From positions 27,772,001 to 27,836,000 of the forward strand of contig CM029118.1 of NCBI GenBank assembly GCA_016859345.1: a stretch of DNA of 64,000 bases. Reading direction: 5' to 3'. The notes beneath the pieces were generated by a model. The model was not told the origin of the DNA, did no database searches, and saw only the letters and a list, made by a program, of their open reading frames with translations. Shown here one piece after another: positions 52,291 to 62,090 of the stretch. A program made the position numbers and the translations under genes. The stretch comes from Istiophorus platypterus. Taxonomy: Eukaryota; Chordata; Actinopteri; Istiophoriformes; Istiophoridae. Each line of letters opens with the position of its first letter. Position 1 is the first letter of the stretch.

Positions 52291-55200
52291 AAGGCTACCC
52301 AGCCGAGCAGAAGTAGCTCGCATCAGTATTTATAGACTGATGTCCCAAATCTTGTACTAGTTGTCCAAAGTGCAGAGAGCAACAAAAGCAACAAAAAGGT
52401 CTGAAATGAATTTCAGAAAACTATTCCAGATAAAGATAGCTTACTCAGGTCCAGGTTGAGGTGGTAAATGGACAAAATTAAAAAAAGCAAGCAAACAAAA
52501 AAAAAAAACAAACAATCCTAACTTGCATCAAGGTAAGTATCATAGTGAACCATGATTATTTCACCTTATCAGATACACCATTCAGTTAACAAACAAATGT
52601 GTACTTGCTGAACCTGCTTTTTCCAAGGACCACACTGAATCAGTGAATCAAAGTCGTGATCTTTTATCAATTTCAGCTGAATGTACCTCTTTAGGTGAAA
52701 ACATCAAAGGAGGATTGAACCATTTGAGAAAAGTCAGTACGAGAAAAAGGTTTTCAATTCTGATGGGGAAACATCACTTATATTACAGAAAATCACTTCT
52801 GCTCGTAGCAAAACACCCTATGGACTTATATTACATGACCAATCTGATACTGATGCTGTGTACCATGGCCCTTTGTGTTGGAAATCCTGTCAAACAGCTT
52901 GTTCGGAAGAGTGAAGCATGTGTGTCCTTCCCCCAGCACATACATGAAGAGAGACAAACCTATTTTTCTCCTACGGACATATCCATTGTCTTTGCTAAAT
53001 CAATAATCAAAGCCTTTTTTCTCTCTGTAACGCTGTCAGTCCTTTAAATCTTGCAGTTCGGCTTGAATTGATGAATATTAATGGTAGATTATGAATTCTC
53101 TTTGTGGAAAAATACATACAATGTGGTGGTGGATAAAAGTGGACAATGGGATGAGGGATCAGTCAATTTACCACATCTACACTGCACTCCAGCAGACTTG
53201 AATCCATCATTTTTAATCCACACATACCATATGCAAAAAGATCGCCAGGAAGTATAGAAGACTAGAAAAATTATGTACAAGGTTGTGAGATATTCCTGTG
53301 CTGACTGCAGTCAATCTGCCTCATGCACCAAAGAAAACACATCCTGTTTTCTCTTTGGTGCAAACACAGCAATTTGTTCACTGTTTATCTTTTGCTCTAA
53401 GGAAATGTTTTTCCTCTTATGGCCTGATGTATATTTGAATAACTGAAATAGCTCTGATTGAAGAAGCAAACTTTTTGGGAAACATGGCTAACACTGCAGA
53501 ATGTTTGGATAGACCTCATGCTAATATGAGGAAAAGTCTTCAGCAAGACAGCAACCAACATACAGCTTATTTTAAAACCCAGGCTACACTTTTCCATCAT
53601 AGTTGTGCAAAGGTAAATCAAGAGCTGCTTTGCCTAAAATTACCCTCTCCTTGCCTTCCAGTGGTCTACATGAGAGTCTTTACTCTCTCAAGTGGTATCT
53701 CCCACTCATCGTCAACAATGAGCGAATGCGCAGCCCATAGATCAGTCCCTGTGAGAGATATGTTCAAGCCCATCTACCTTAACACTCCATTTGCCTACTC
53801 GTATTCTAAATGACGGGTTATTTCTGAACCGTCCCTGGCTCATGATGAGTAATCCTAAAATCCCTTCCAACACCGTGTTCGTTTTAAGCTACAGCTGAGC
53901 AACAAGCTTTCACAGCTGTCTCCGCTGCTTCACTTTAACAGGTATTGCATGTCTGCCTCCCCAACACCAACGAGACTGACGGGGGCTGACGAATGCGCCA
54001 CTCAGTGAATCACAATCTCACGAGACGATGCGCTGAAGAAGAACAGCAAAACGGAAGGGTGCTGTCACACCTTGTGGCCGTCCTTCTCACTCTTCCAAAC
54101 CTCCATCTACCCTCACCCTCCCCCTCCTGCATTTATGCTAAGAGTCTCTGCTGAAAGAGAACACAGAGAATGGTACACTGTTCAAAATTGATGGTGCAAT
54201 CTCTCTGTCCTTCTCACAAACACTCTCACTCTTAGTCCCAAAGCAGTTGAAGGGAGCCTGGTCATTGACAAAGATTGGGGATGAAAGTATAACTAATCCT
54301 CAGATTGGAACAAGAAAAAAAAAAAACAATAAAAAAACAAACAAACAAAAAACGCAGGATGGAAAGACTCCAATGTTGGCCTGGACTTCCTTGACAATCA
54401 GCCTACAACCACAGACACAGGCAGCCCCACACATTGCAGAGGATTGTGCAAATTGTGCAAAATACAGAGACAGCTGTATGACCCACTGGAATCACACCTC
54501 CCACCCATTTGATTCATTTCTTAATTAAGTGTGAGAAAAAGAAAGGGGGAAGGAAAGGAGATGGAGGGAGTGAGAGGGAGCGAGATTTATATTCTTAAAC
54601 CAATACAGTGCCATCCTGGTTGAACATAGAACTTATCTTAGCTCTGCCAGGCATACTCATGAGCACTTAACCTTGCGGTGAACGCAACCCATCATCATCG
54701 CCTTGCAAAAGGCGAGCCATGTTCCTCTTTGGCCAGAGCTGCCCTGCACCCCGCACCCCGCACCCAATCCTTGCACTGTCCTTCAATAGAAAGATGCTTA
54801 TACCTATGACTAAACTATCCTACAGTCAAAACATTAATTTGATTTTGCGTCACCGATCCTCTGTTGTCAATCTGCAGAACATTTCACATTCAGGCCAGAA
54901 GCATATAGCACAGTATTCAAAATGAGATACATGTGATCCTGGAATCATGAATCGAAATTCTGTTATTAACATTTCTCTTTTTTGTTTTTTTTTGTTTTTT
55001 TTATGGAAACATTTAAAGGTTAAATATCTATACATATACAGCAGTTTGCCAGGTGATCTATCACTTTATTGATGCTCGGTATCTCACAGCAGCAATCTAA
55101 CCCGTAAATTCCAAGCATATGAATGGTCACCGTGGCCCCCAGTGTGTGTTTGTTTGTTTCAGCATTCAGATGAGCAGCCATTGTCAAATCCAGCAGAGGC

Positions 55201-56324
55201 TGTCTAATTGACTTGCCTGAAAAATTAATGCATCACTTAACAGCATTTTTATGTTCATATGGTATTTAGAAAACACAGGTGCAAATCATGCATGGTGGCA
55301 ACTGTTTAATTGACACTGCCATATGAAAATACTAGAGATAGAAAAAAGAAAAAAATACTAAAGGAAGAAAAGGAAATAAAATCTAAAAATATTTATTGGA
55401 CTAAAAGTGACTTGCTTTCTTGTGCAACAAAAATATAACCAGCTTTGTGATTTTAGTATTGTCAGACACCATGTCTGAGTGGTTGAAAAAATATTTCAGC
55501 GCATCACATTGGCAATATGTCACAAACAAGAATATCCACATACTTGGTGGGCATACCCGCCAATTATCCAATATTAGCCACCAAAACATTGTTTGCAATA
55601 ACTATTACTGAACAAGATCAAATATTTTGCTAGATGGCCTTCATTCCTGCCCATGCCAGAGTGGCGGGGTGATATTCTGGGGGAGGGAGGTGAATGTGGC
55701 TGCCAGGCTGACTCTCCCCAGGTGAGTCCCAGCAATGAGCTGTGAACAAGCTGCTTTGGCTGGGCTGGCCATCAGCCTTTACTTCCCCTGAAACCTGCCT
55801 GATACTTTCACACAGGCCAGAGAGCAGGTGGCCCTTAGCCGCAGGATTAGCCCACAGCTCTGTTCATTACAGAGCCACAATGGAAAAACTAACCATAACT
55901 AAAATAGCCCTCTCTTATCCATGCTATGCACAATGCGTACACCATGCCTTTGGAAGAAAAAATAGATGTGGGCAAAAAAGGGAGATTTTTAAAAAAGGGA
56001 AGACATCTGTTTTCATGCATCTATATTTTGTGAGAGAGAGAGTAGATACAGTACACATAACAGTCTCTGGGACAGCTATACATTATTTTGGATTTTCAAG
56101 GACATCCAAAACAGCAAAAAAAATGTTACCACTATTATTTGATGGGAGTTTAATTATTTCCAAAACCCTCTCTCTTGTCCCCATATCTTCACAGCTCCCC
56201 CCTGACAACCAAAACCCTCCCACTGCCCATGGGAAAAAAAAATGTAGGGAGCATTCAAATGGCCAAATTAATGTTTCCACACGATAAGCGAGCTTAATAT
56301 AATGCTGACAATCACAGCACTCAC

Positions 56325-56582
56325 CCTGCCAACTAGAATTGGATCGGGTCCAGAAAATTCCTCCAGCACAAACATTTGATTCCAAACCCATCCTCTCTTG
56401 GCGCGGCTCAGTAATCTTTGTCCTTCGCCAAGACCGCTTGCCTCTGCTGCGGACCCACCAGTTTGTGTACTTTTGGACTGGCCTATGATAGGAGTCATAG
56501 ACACACAGGGAACACAAGTAATCCACACCAGCAGCAAGGACATCCACAGATCCATGAGCATCTCCTCGGACCGCTTTGGCAT
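56325..56582 (-). CDS. cdh8: cadherin-8 coding exon: signal peptide, prodomain, start of EC1
   Basis: This exon encodes 86 residues. Residues 8-30 form a hydrophobic signal peptide with core LWMSLLLVW. A short prodomain follows and ends in the furin-type site RAKR (60-63). The mature protein then begins GWVWNQMFVLEEF, with Trp2 and Trp4 of the strand-swapping arm that define type II cadherins and the Glu11 that helps bind calcium. The exon ends in phase 0 after LVGR (agg) on a GTGAGT donor at 56324-56319. The start is supported by A at -3 and by an in-frame TAA at 56619-56621 with no intervening ATG. A second in-frame Met at residue 8 is an alternative start. The leader (MPKR...EMLMDLW) and prodomain resemble vertebrate cadherin-8 more than cadherin-11 or other type II members, from memory of those families. 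Cadherin-8 is a neuronal homophilic adhesion protein at synapses. Confidence 0.93.
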
Positions 56583-56696
56583 CCTGTCGTTTTGTGTTTG
56601 TTTGTCTGTTTGATTGTTTTACGAGACTCTTCTCTCTCGGTATCTCGATCCCCCTACTTGCTTCAGATCTACAGCTCCTTAGCTAACAAGAAAAGG

Positions 56697-56771
56697 TTAC
56701 TTGTGTCCTCTTTGAACAGCAGAGCAAGCATTCATGGTGTGATAAAGGTCACTTGCATGGTATGCCTCCAT
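56697..56771 (-). other. upstream ORF 2 in cdh8 5'UTR (24 codons, strong start context)
   Basis: ATG at 56771-56769 has G at both -3 and +4, a strong initiation context, and ends at TAA 56699-56697 about 114 bases before the cdh8 start. It overlaps upstream ORF 1 in another frame. Such ORFs can lower translation of the main frame; that role is inference here. Confidence 0.42.
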
Positions 56772-56812
56772 AGCAGTTGATGAGGGGCTGAGGCGCTCGG
56801 CACAGCTTCCAT
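56732..56812 (-). other. upstream ORF 1 in cdh8 5'UTR (26 codons)
   Basis: ATG at 56812-56810 (C at -3, G at +4) opens 26 codons and stops at TGA 56734-56732, about 150 bases before the cdh8 start. It overlaps upstream ORF 2 in another frame. It matters only if the predicted 5'UTR boundary is right. Confidence 0.4.
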
Positions 56813-56836
56813 TTGGCACTATTCCGAGTGGGAGAC

Positions 56837-58828
56837 CTGTAAGGGAGAAATCACAGTTTGTTAGTTGTCTTTTAGTCTTGCGAGGAGTTGTCAGGAAGTG
56901 GGGAAGAAAGAGGGAGGTAGGAATAAGAAAGTAAACTCAAATAAACCTTAGAACAACTCAGAGGAGACAAGAGAAAGAATGGTAGGGAGAAGAAAAATCT
57001 GCTTGTAAGGCAAACAAAAAGATAAAAAGGGATTAAAATAAACAGGGAGGAAAATTTTCATTTTTGGACAAGTCAAGATGTCACTTCATCATCAAAAATG
57101 ATCTGTTGTCGCAGCTCTGACCCTTTATTTCAATCCCGTTCTCATATTATCCTGCTACAACTGAAAAACAAATGGTTACGTCTGTACTCTGAGGGTATTC
57201 AGCCCACAACATCTGATTGCCTTGCTTTAATCTGTTGTTCTGGGGATTATCCTGGAAAGATTGTGAGCAATTACATGTCCCTTATGATTAATGTATCAAC
57301 AATACATTCTTGATGACATGTCCTTTTATACTGCAATCAAATTCCTTAGACATCTGAGCAGACATGCGTGCAGTAGCGTCAGGTTTAAACCGGGAGGCTG
57401 GTTGCAGGTGAACTCTACAATGTCAGCGCTGCAGCGCACTGATATTAGTAATCCAGATGAAATAATTGTGAAGGTATTTAGAGGGCATGTTTGATCACTG
57501 AATCACACAGGTAAAATTATATTGGAATTGCTTTTTTTTCATAATCTTCATTAACACTATAATCAAACAAACAAAAAATAAATAAATACAACAGAGTGAC
57601 ACTCCTGTAACACAAGATCGAAAGGATGTAACCTAATGTCATTTTTTTTTCTGTCGTTTTCCTGGAGGACACACTGATGTACATTGTCCGTAAGAATGTA
57701 AAAACAGAGGCAAAAAGCACAGACACAAAGGGCTGGCTTTGAGTTGCCCTCGGTTCAAACTGATGCAGGTGGACATGCTATCACAGCCCCGAATGGCTCG
57801 CTTTCGGTGCAGTGTCCGTGTTAGTTCTGATAACTTTTAGTCCGCACAGTAAGTCACCGTGGTCATATGCGGTGTGGGGTAATAAACGGTTCCGGCGGCG
57901 CAGGTCCAAGGACAATAAGCCGTAACGTCCTCCACCTGAAGGCAACTGCAACATCGTAAAGTGGAGAGATCCGACTTACTGTGACATTCTCCAACTACAG
58001 GCAGCGACCCGGAGACTTAAAGGACCAGGTTATTAAAAATGAGGAAAATAAGAAGAAATGGGAGAATATAAGCCTGTTAAAATACAAAAGTAAAGCCCAT
58101 AAAATTTTCAACTACAAATAACTAACATAATTTTTGTTTGTTTGTTTGTTGTTTTTTTTTAAAGTTTATTATCAAATAACAGTGGTGCGTGACTAAGCAA
58201 GCGGCTTCAGCACTACGGGGGAAAGACAGCTCCCCGCCAGAAACCAGCCGGTCCAGACGGCTCTGCAGAAAACCGAGCGCCGGCAGCGGAGGAGCTGTCC
58301 AGGGTAGGTTATCCACTCAAGGGAGCAATTTCGTTTTTCATTTTCTGGTCAGCCGATAAGAAATAACACCAAGAATCATTCCATAAAGTTTGAGGCTGTT
58401 ACTTGCCTTTTGCACCTCCGTGACAGCCTGCAGCACATACCCGGATTACCCCAAATTCGCCCTCTTTATTAAGTTTTTTACCCTTTGAGGAGAATGTTTC
58501 CAACCAGTTCATCTCAGTGCATCGAATGTGGACCTGGAAGGCAGAAGCTCTCCGATTCACAGCAAAGAAACCATACGTGGGCAGCATGTGTGCGACTTAT
58601 AACGCGATGGAGGCAAGTGAAATGTGAATAAAGAAGGGAGCCTAAGTTGCAGACCTTTTTGCAGACTTGCTCTGCTCTCCGTGTCCACTCGCTCCTGTAC
58701 ATGTGCCGGGGGAAGAAATGTAGCCCAGCGGTGGACGCATGGGAGTCCCGTTAAGCCCCGCCACAAAACACGACGTACAACAGTTGTGCCTGTTAGGTTT
58801 CTATGTGAAGGTGACGGGCTGTACTTAC
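56837..58828 (-). other. putative cdh8 intron 1
   Basis: This stretch of about 2.0 kb is bounded by the predicted GTAAGT donor and TTACAG acceptor. It holds CpG-rich patches at 57780-57920 and 58200-58310, a candidate split RE1 element, short A/T homopolymers near 58133-58160, and no coding sequence that I recognise. Confidence 0.5.
58206..58233 (+). promoter_or_regulatory. candidate split RE1/NRSF (REST) site
   Basis: TTCAGCACT (58206-58214) matches the left RE1 half TTCAGCACC at 8 of 9 positions. AGACAGCTCC (58224-58233) matches the right half GGACAGCGCC at 8 of 10. The halves are 9 bases apart instead of 2, which is within the range of known extended-spacing REST sites. It lies about 600 bp downstream of the putative first exon of a neuronal gene, where a REST site would make sense. 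A further right-half match lies on the minus strand at 58288-58297. Binding is inferred. Confidence 0.35.
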
Positions 58829-59340
58829 CAGTGAGACTTGCGTCCTCCTCCGCTGCTGCATCCTTTCACCGGTTTTTCTTTTTTTTCATTCAAAACGTTT
58901 AAGTCGAGGCGGTGGGAAAATGAGCAAGACGCGGGACGAGAGGCTAGAAATCCTTCCTCCAGTGTGTCAAGGCGGAGTGACGGTGTTGGTGTTGTAGTTG
59001 AGAGCTCCGACAGGCTCGCTGGCCGACTGGGAAAGTGAGGAGGAGATGGAGGAGAGATGCGCGGTGGCGAAGAGAGCCTCCCCTGCGCGGCGCTCATTGG
59101 AGCTGATGAGGAGCCGGGTCAACAGGCTCGCAAATGAAAGCGCGTCGCTCTGCGCACCGGCACGGACGCGCCGCGGTCACACTCGCGTTGCTGTAGCTTT
59201 ACGTGTCACATAGGTGTGTGCAGGTAAAACCCCCGCATCTGTGTATGGTTTTTTTTTTTCTTCCATACTCTAAGTCTTCTCTCGGTTGAGGCGCCGACGC
59301 ACGCGTTGGCCCTCACTTCTCTCGGGTTTTTTTAGTGAAA
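58829..59340 (-). promoter_or_regulatory. cdh8: putative cdh8 promoter and non-coding first exon in CpG-rich sequence
   Basis: The sequence between roughly 58830 and 59340 is GC-rich and CpG-dense (for example the run around 59155-59180), in sharp contrast to the AT-rich surroundings. On the minus strand it ends at an excellent donor (CACTG then GTAAGTAC, GT at 58828-58827), which pairs naturally with the acceptor at 56838-56837. This fits a TATA-less CpG promoter with a non-coding exon ending at 58829. The transcription start cannot be fixed by eye. The CpG enrichment also shows in patches at 57780-57920 and 58200-58310, inside intron 1. Confidence 0.5.
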
Positions 59341-61144
59341 TAAAATAGGCCAGGCGATGGGTGAAGTCGAGCCAAGGCTGCGCGTTTACGTTGTCATTTG
59401 ATATGGTGAAGGAATGAACAGATGGACGCGCACACCGTGGCCCTGCTGGCACAATGGAAAGTAGAGAACTCTGCTCTCCCTCCAGCCTCACTCCGCTTCC
59501 CGGTGACTGTTCTGTGCTTAAGTTCATTTGTATTCTTGACACATGAAGGAGGAAATTCTGTTGGATTAAAAAAAAAAAAAACAAAAACAAAACCCAAACA
59601 AAACTAATGTCTAGACCATTAAAAGACAAGGAGCCGGGACAGCGGTACACAGGTCTTATTAAGACAGGCAGTGAACAGGTCATTTCCATCATTGCATAGA
59701 TGGATGCGAGTGCTATGTGTGCCGGTGAAGTAAAGTGTGTGAGTGACAGTAGAGGGGGTACTCGTGCTGTCCACGGAGAGAGCCCTCTAGTGTTTGCGTG
59801 GCAACTCGGCAGCAGCCAGGCAGGCCTTGGGGGAGCAGCCTTTATTAGGAGATCAGGAGAGGATGGCCGGAAGGCTGCTGTCTGACTCCCATGACTTCCC
59901 CCTCTGCTGTGAGAATCTCTTCATGAAATTCATTTCAACCCAACCACCTCGACCTAGTGCTTAAGTGTGTACGTCATGCATATTCAATGATAATAATTCT
60001 TGTTCCAAGAGTGAGAGAGTTTGTCTGAGAGCACAACATGTTATTGTACCTTACCACCTTAACACAACAGAAGTGTTCCTCTTAGGCTTTGCCTGGTGGT
60101 GGCCTTTTGACCCAAGCTCCAGAGATCCCAATTAGCAAAGACATCAAGTCTACCATTATTTATTTCTGTACCATTTAATTTTCCTCCCACTCACACTTTG
60201 ATGTTGGAGCTGCATTTCAGATGGGGATTCTCCAATCATCTTTTTTAAAAGCCTCTGCTGCATAATACATTAGCCTGTAAATGTTGAGCCATGTTTCTCT
60301 TGCTTGATATGAATGAGGATTTCATTGATGGACATTTTGAGCATATCTGGTATGTGTGGATAGATATGAGTGTATGAAAAGGAGTGCTCAGGGGGGAGTT
60401 TTCATTTAAAATCACTTTACATTATAGTAAATAAACAGCCCAAAAAGCATATGACAGTAACTGGAGCTGCTGGCATGGTGTAATTATTTTTTAGACGCAG
60501 TCTAATCTTCTCGCTCTGTCACACACATATGCACTGTCTAACAGGGCACAGTAGTCAAGTGTCAAACTTCAAAGCACAAACCCTAATTCATGCTTAATAT
60601 AAGAATATATACTGTTACAAAAATGTGTCAGCATCAATTTTATTCATAGCACTCTCTCAAAAAGGTAGGATAAAAGCTCCATTGACATCATATGAATCTG
60701 AAACTAATCATTCAACATCTCCCTCTGTGAATGGAGGTTTTTTGCAAATGAGAAGGTTCCAGCTTTAAATTAGTGATTAATCCCACTGGCGTGGCTCCTG
60801 CCAGTGATCAAAATATCAGATGGCTTTGAAAAAGGCGAAGTAAGTGAAGGGGAAATGGTCTTTAAAACCCAAGCATCCTCAATCGATCATTTGTTAGTAC
60901 TTTGTCAGTGGTATTAATCACACCGTTGAAGTGTGTGCCACAGATGTGCACATCTGAAATTCCACATAACAAGTCAGCACCACAGGGACTGTTACTGTAT
61001 GGAGATGTTGTTACTTGATGTTGATTTTCTTGTATGTAGTTTGTTTCGCATCACTCCTCCTATCCTCCAATCTACCTTGAAACAGCATCCAGCCCCAGGT
61101 TATGATAACCAGCAACTGTAAACTAGGTTTTTGCTTGACGTTTC

Positions 61145-61410
61145 TTCTATAGTTTTGTTTACCTGTCTTTCATTGCTGTCATCACTGGTAGCTTCATTAT
61201 ACTGGCTTCCTGTCAAATTTAGATTGAATTCAAAATCCTTCTAATTATTCAGAAGCACATTTGGCTCTGCCGTATATCGTGTATTTATGATCCCATATAC
61301 CTCCACTTGATTAAAATATGTATTCAAACACTTTTATTGTTTTTGTGACTCTGAAGCACTTTGCAAACCTTGTTTTGAAAAGCATTCTATAAATTAGGCC
61401 AACAACTACT
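61145..61410 (+). mobile_element. decayed LINE 3' end
   Basis: The WLPVKFR block near 61203-61223, within a sequence resembling the LINE motif WLPVKxRIxFK, is followed by a frame-broken continuation, and then by a tail around 61350-61400 of the type ...GAAGCACTTTGCAAAC... to ...GCATTCTATAAATTA. This is the usual 3' end of fish L2/CR1-like elements and their dependent SINEs. It is heavily degraded, with no intact reading frame. It is a separate insertion from the one at 17300 and belongs to a different subfamily judging by its tail. Confidence 0.6.
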
Positions 61411-61695
61411 TTTTTGAAATTGTATTTTATTTTTATTACTTTATTTAATTTCAATATTGTCATTATATATTAATTTTCCAGTTATTTTCCCAGTTCAAGA
61501 AAAAAAATTACAATATCCAAAAGTTTAGGAGTCAGCAAAGAAGACTAAATATCTTTAGTTAAAAATCATATAAACCAGAGAAAGGCAGAGTGTCTTCACT
61601 TTGGAGAAGATAAAAACAAATAAATTATGGCAAAAGATATGACTGAAATGATTCACTGATTGTCAGATTTGTTGTCAATTTATCTTCTGTTGAGC

Positions 61696-62090
61696 TACAG
61701 TGCAGCTAGAAATTATTTGCACCCCTGAATTCAAAGTAGGGAATTTAGAGCATCTACAGAAATAAATGTTAACTAAACAATAATGTATAACAAGATTATT
61801 TATTACAATTAAATTACTGAGCAAAAAAAGGCTTTCATATTCAAAAATAATAAATAAAGACATGAAATGCACGCTGGCATCTTTTTGAATAATTTAAAAT
61901 TAGTTCCTCAAACAAAGTAAAAAGCAAATAAGACCCACCTCTCTTGGCAGACACAAGAGAGGTGTCGTGAGGATCAGAAATCAAAAAACATACCACAATT
62001 CCAAAGGCTAAAAGGCAATTGCCAAGGATCTTCAAATTCCTGTTTCAACAGTTCAAAATGTTATCAAGCTGCAACATAAACATAAACTTA
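61696..62090 (+). mobile_element. degraded Tc1/mariner-like DNA transposon, 5' part
   Basis: A TA dinucleotide at 61696-61697 is followed by CAGTGCAGCTAGAAATTATT and then TGCACCCCTG, a terminal inverted repeat of the type seen in fish Tc1/mariner elements, which insert at TA. About 300 bp further in, 62015-62077 reads AIAKDLQIPVSTVQNVIKLQ, which matches the N-terminal helix-turn-helix DNA-binding domain of Tc1-like transposases. The reading frame is broken on both sides of this motif and no catalytic DDE region follows, so the element is dead. The right-hand terminal repeat was not found. Confidence 0.6.

Larger units (their letters stand above)
25495..56324 (-). other. cdh8 intron 2 (30.8 kb)
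   Basis: This intron has a GTGAGT donor at its right end and a TTGTAG acceptor at its left end. It is non-coding by every sign I can read: open frames are short, mutually overlapping and without recognisable domains. It contains three copies of one interspersed repeat family, a retrotransposon-type tail, microsatellites and several TAAT-rich stretches that could be enhancers. Stretches not listed separately show only ordinary AT-rich sequence to me. Confidence 0.85.
56583..56836 (-). other. cdh8: cdh8 5'UTR in exon 2, with upstream splice acceptor
   Basis: Reading the minus strand toward the start codon, a strong acceptor (TTTCTCCCTTACAG, AG at 56838-56837) precedes 254 bp of non-coding sequence that runs into the coding exon. 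A 5' non-coding exon upstream of the start-codon exon is a common arrangement in type II cadherin genes. The segment contains several upstream ATGs, all followed by stops before the main start. The acceptor is predicted from sequence only and a different upstream splice site is possible. Confidence 0.6.
25200..59340 (-). other. cdh8: cdh8 gene, 5' portion (gene span within window)
   Basis: Two coding exons on the minus strand join in frame to give the N-terminal 184 residues of a type II cadherin, and the gene continues beyond the left edge of the window. The order is putative non-coding exon 1 (ending 58829), intron 1 (56837-58828, about 2.0 kb), exon 2 (56325-56836), intron 2 (25495-56324, 30,830 bp), exon 3 (25200-25494), then an intron running out of the window. 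Type II cadherins are single-pass adhesion proteins with five EC repeats and a catenin-binding tail, so most of the protein lies outside. The extent upstream of exon 1 is inferred; the two coding exons are direct observations. Confidence 0.88.

Noticed and set aside
55742..56287. 181-codon + strand open frame, the longest in the window
   Set aside because: No recognisable domain, mixed composition, and it lies in intron 2 just downstream of the exon 2 donor; probably chance.
56083..56547. 154-codon minus strand frame overlapping exon 2
   Set aside because: It is out of frame with the cadherin signal peptide and prodomain and runs through the GTGAGT donor.
56418..56780. 120-codon + strand frame opposite the start-codon exon
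   Set aside because: Antisense shadow of the cdh8 exon and 5'UTR.
59200..59240. + strand donor-like CAG/GTAAAA suggesting a divergent transcript from the CpG-rich region
   Set aside because: A single splice-like site with no partner acceptor or exon that can be supported.
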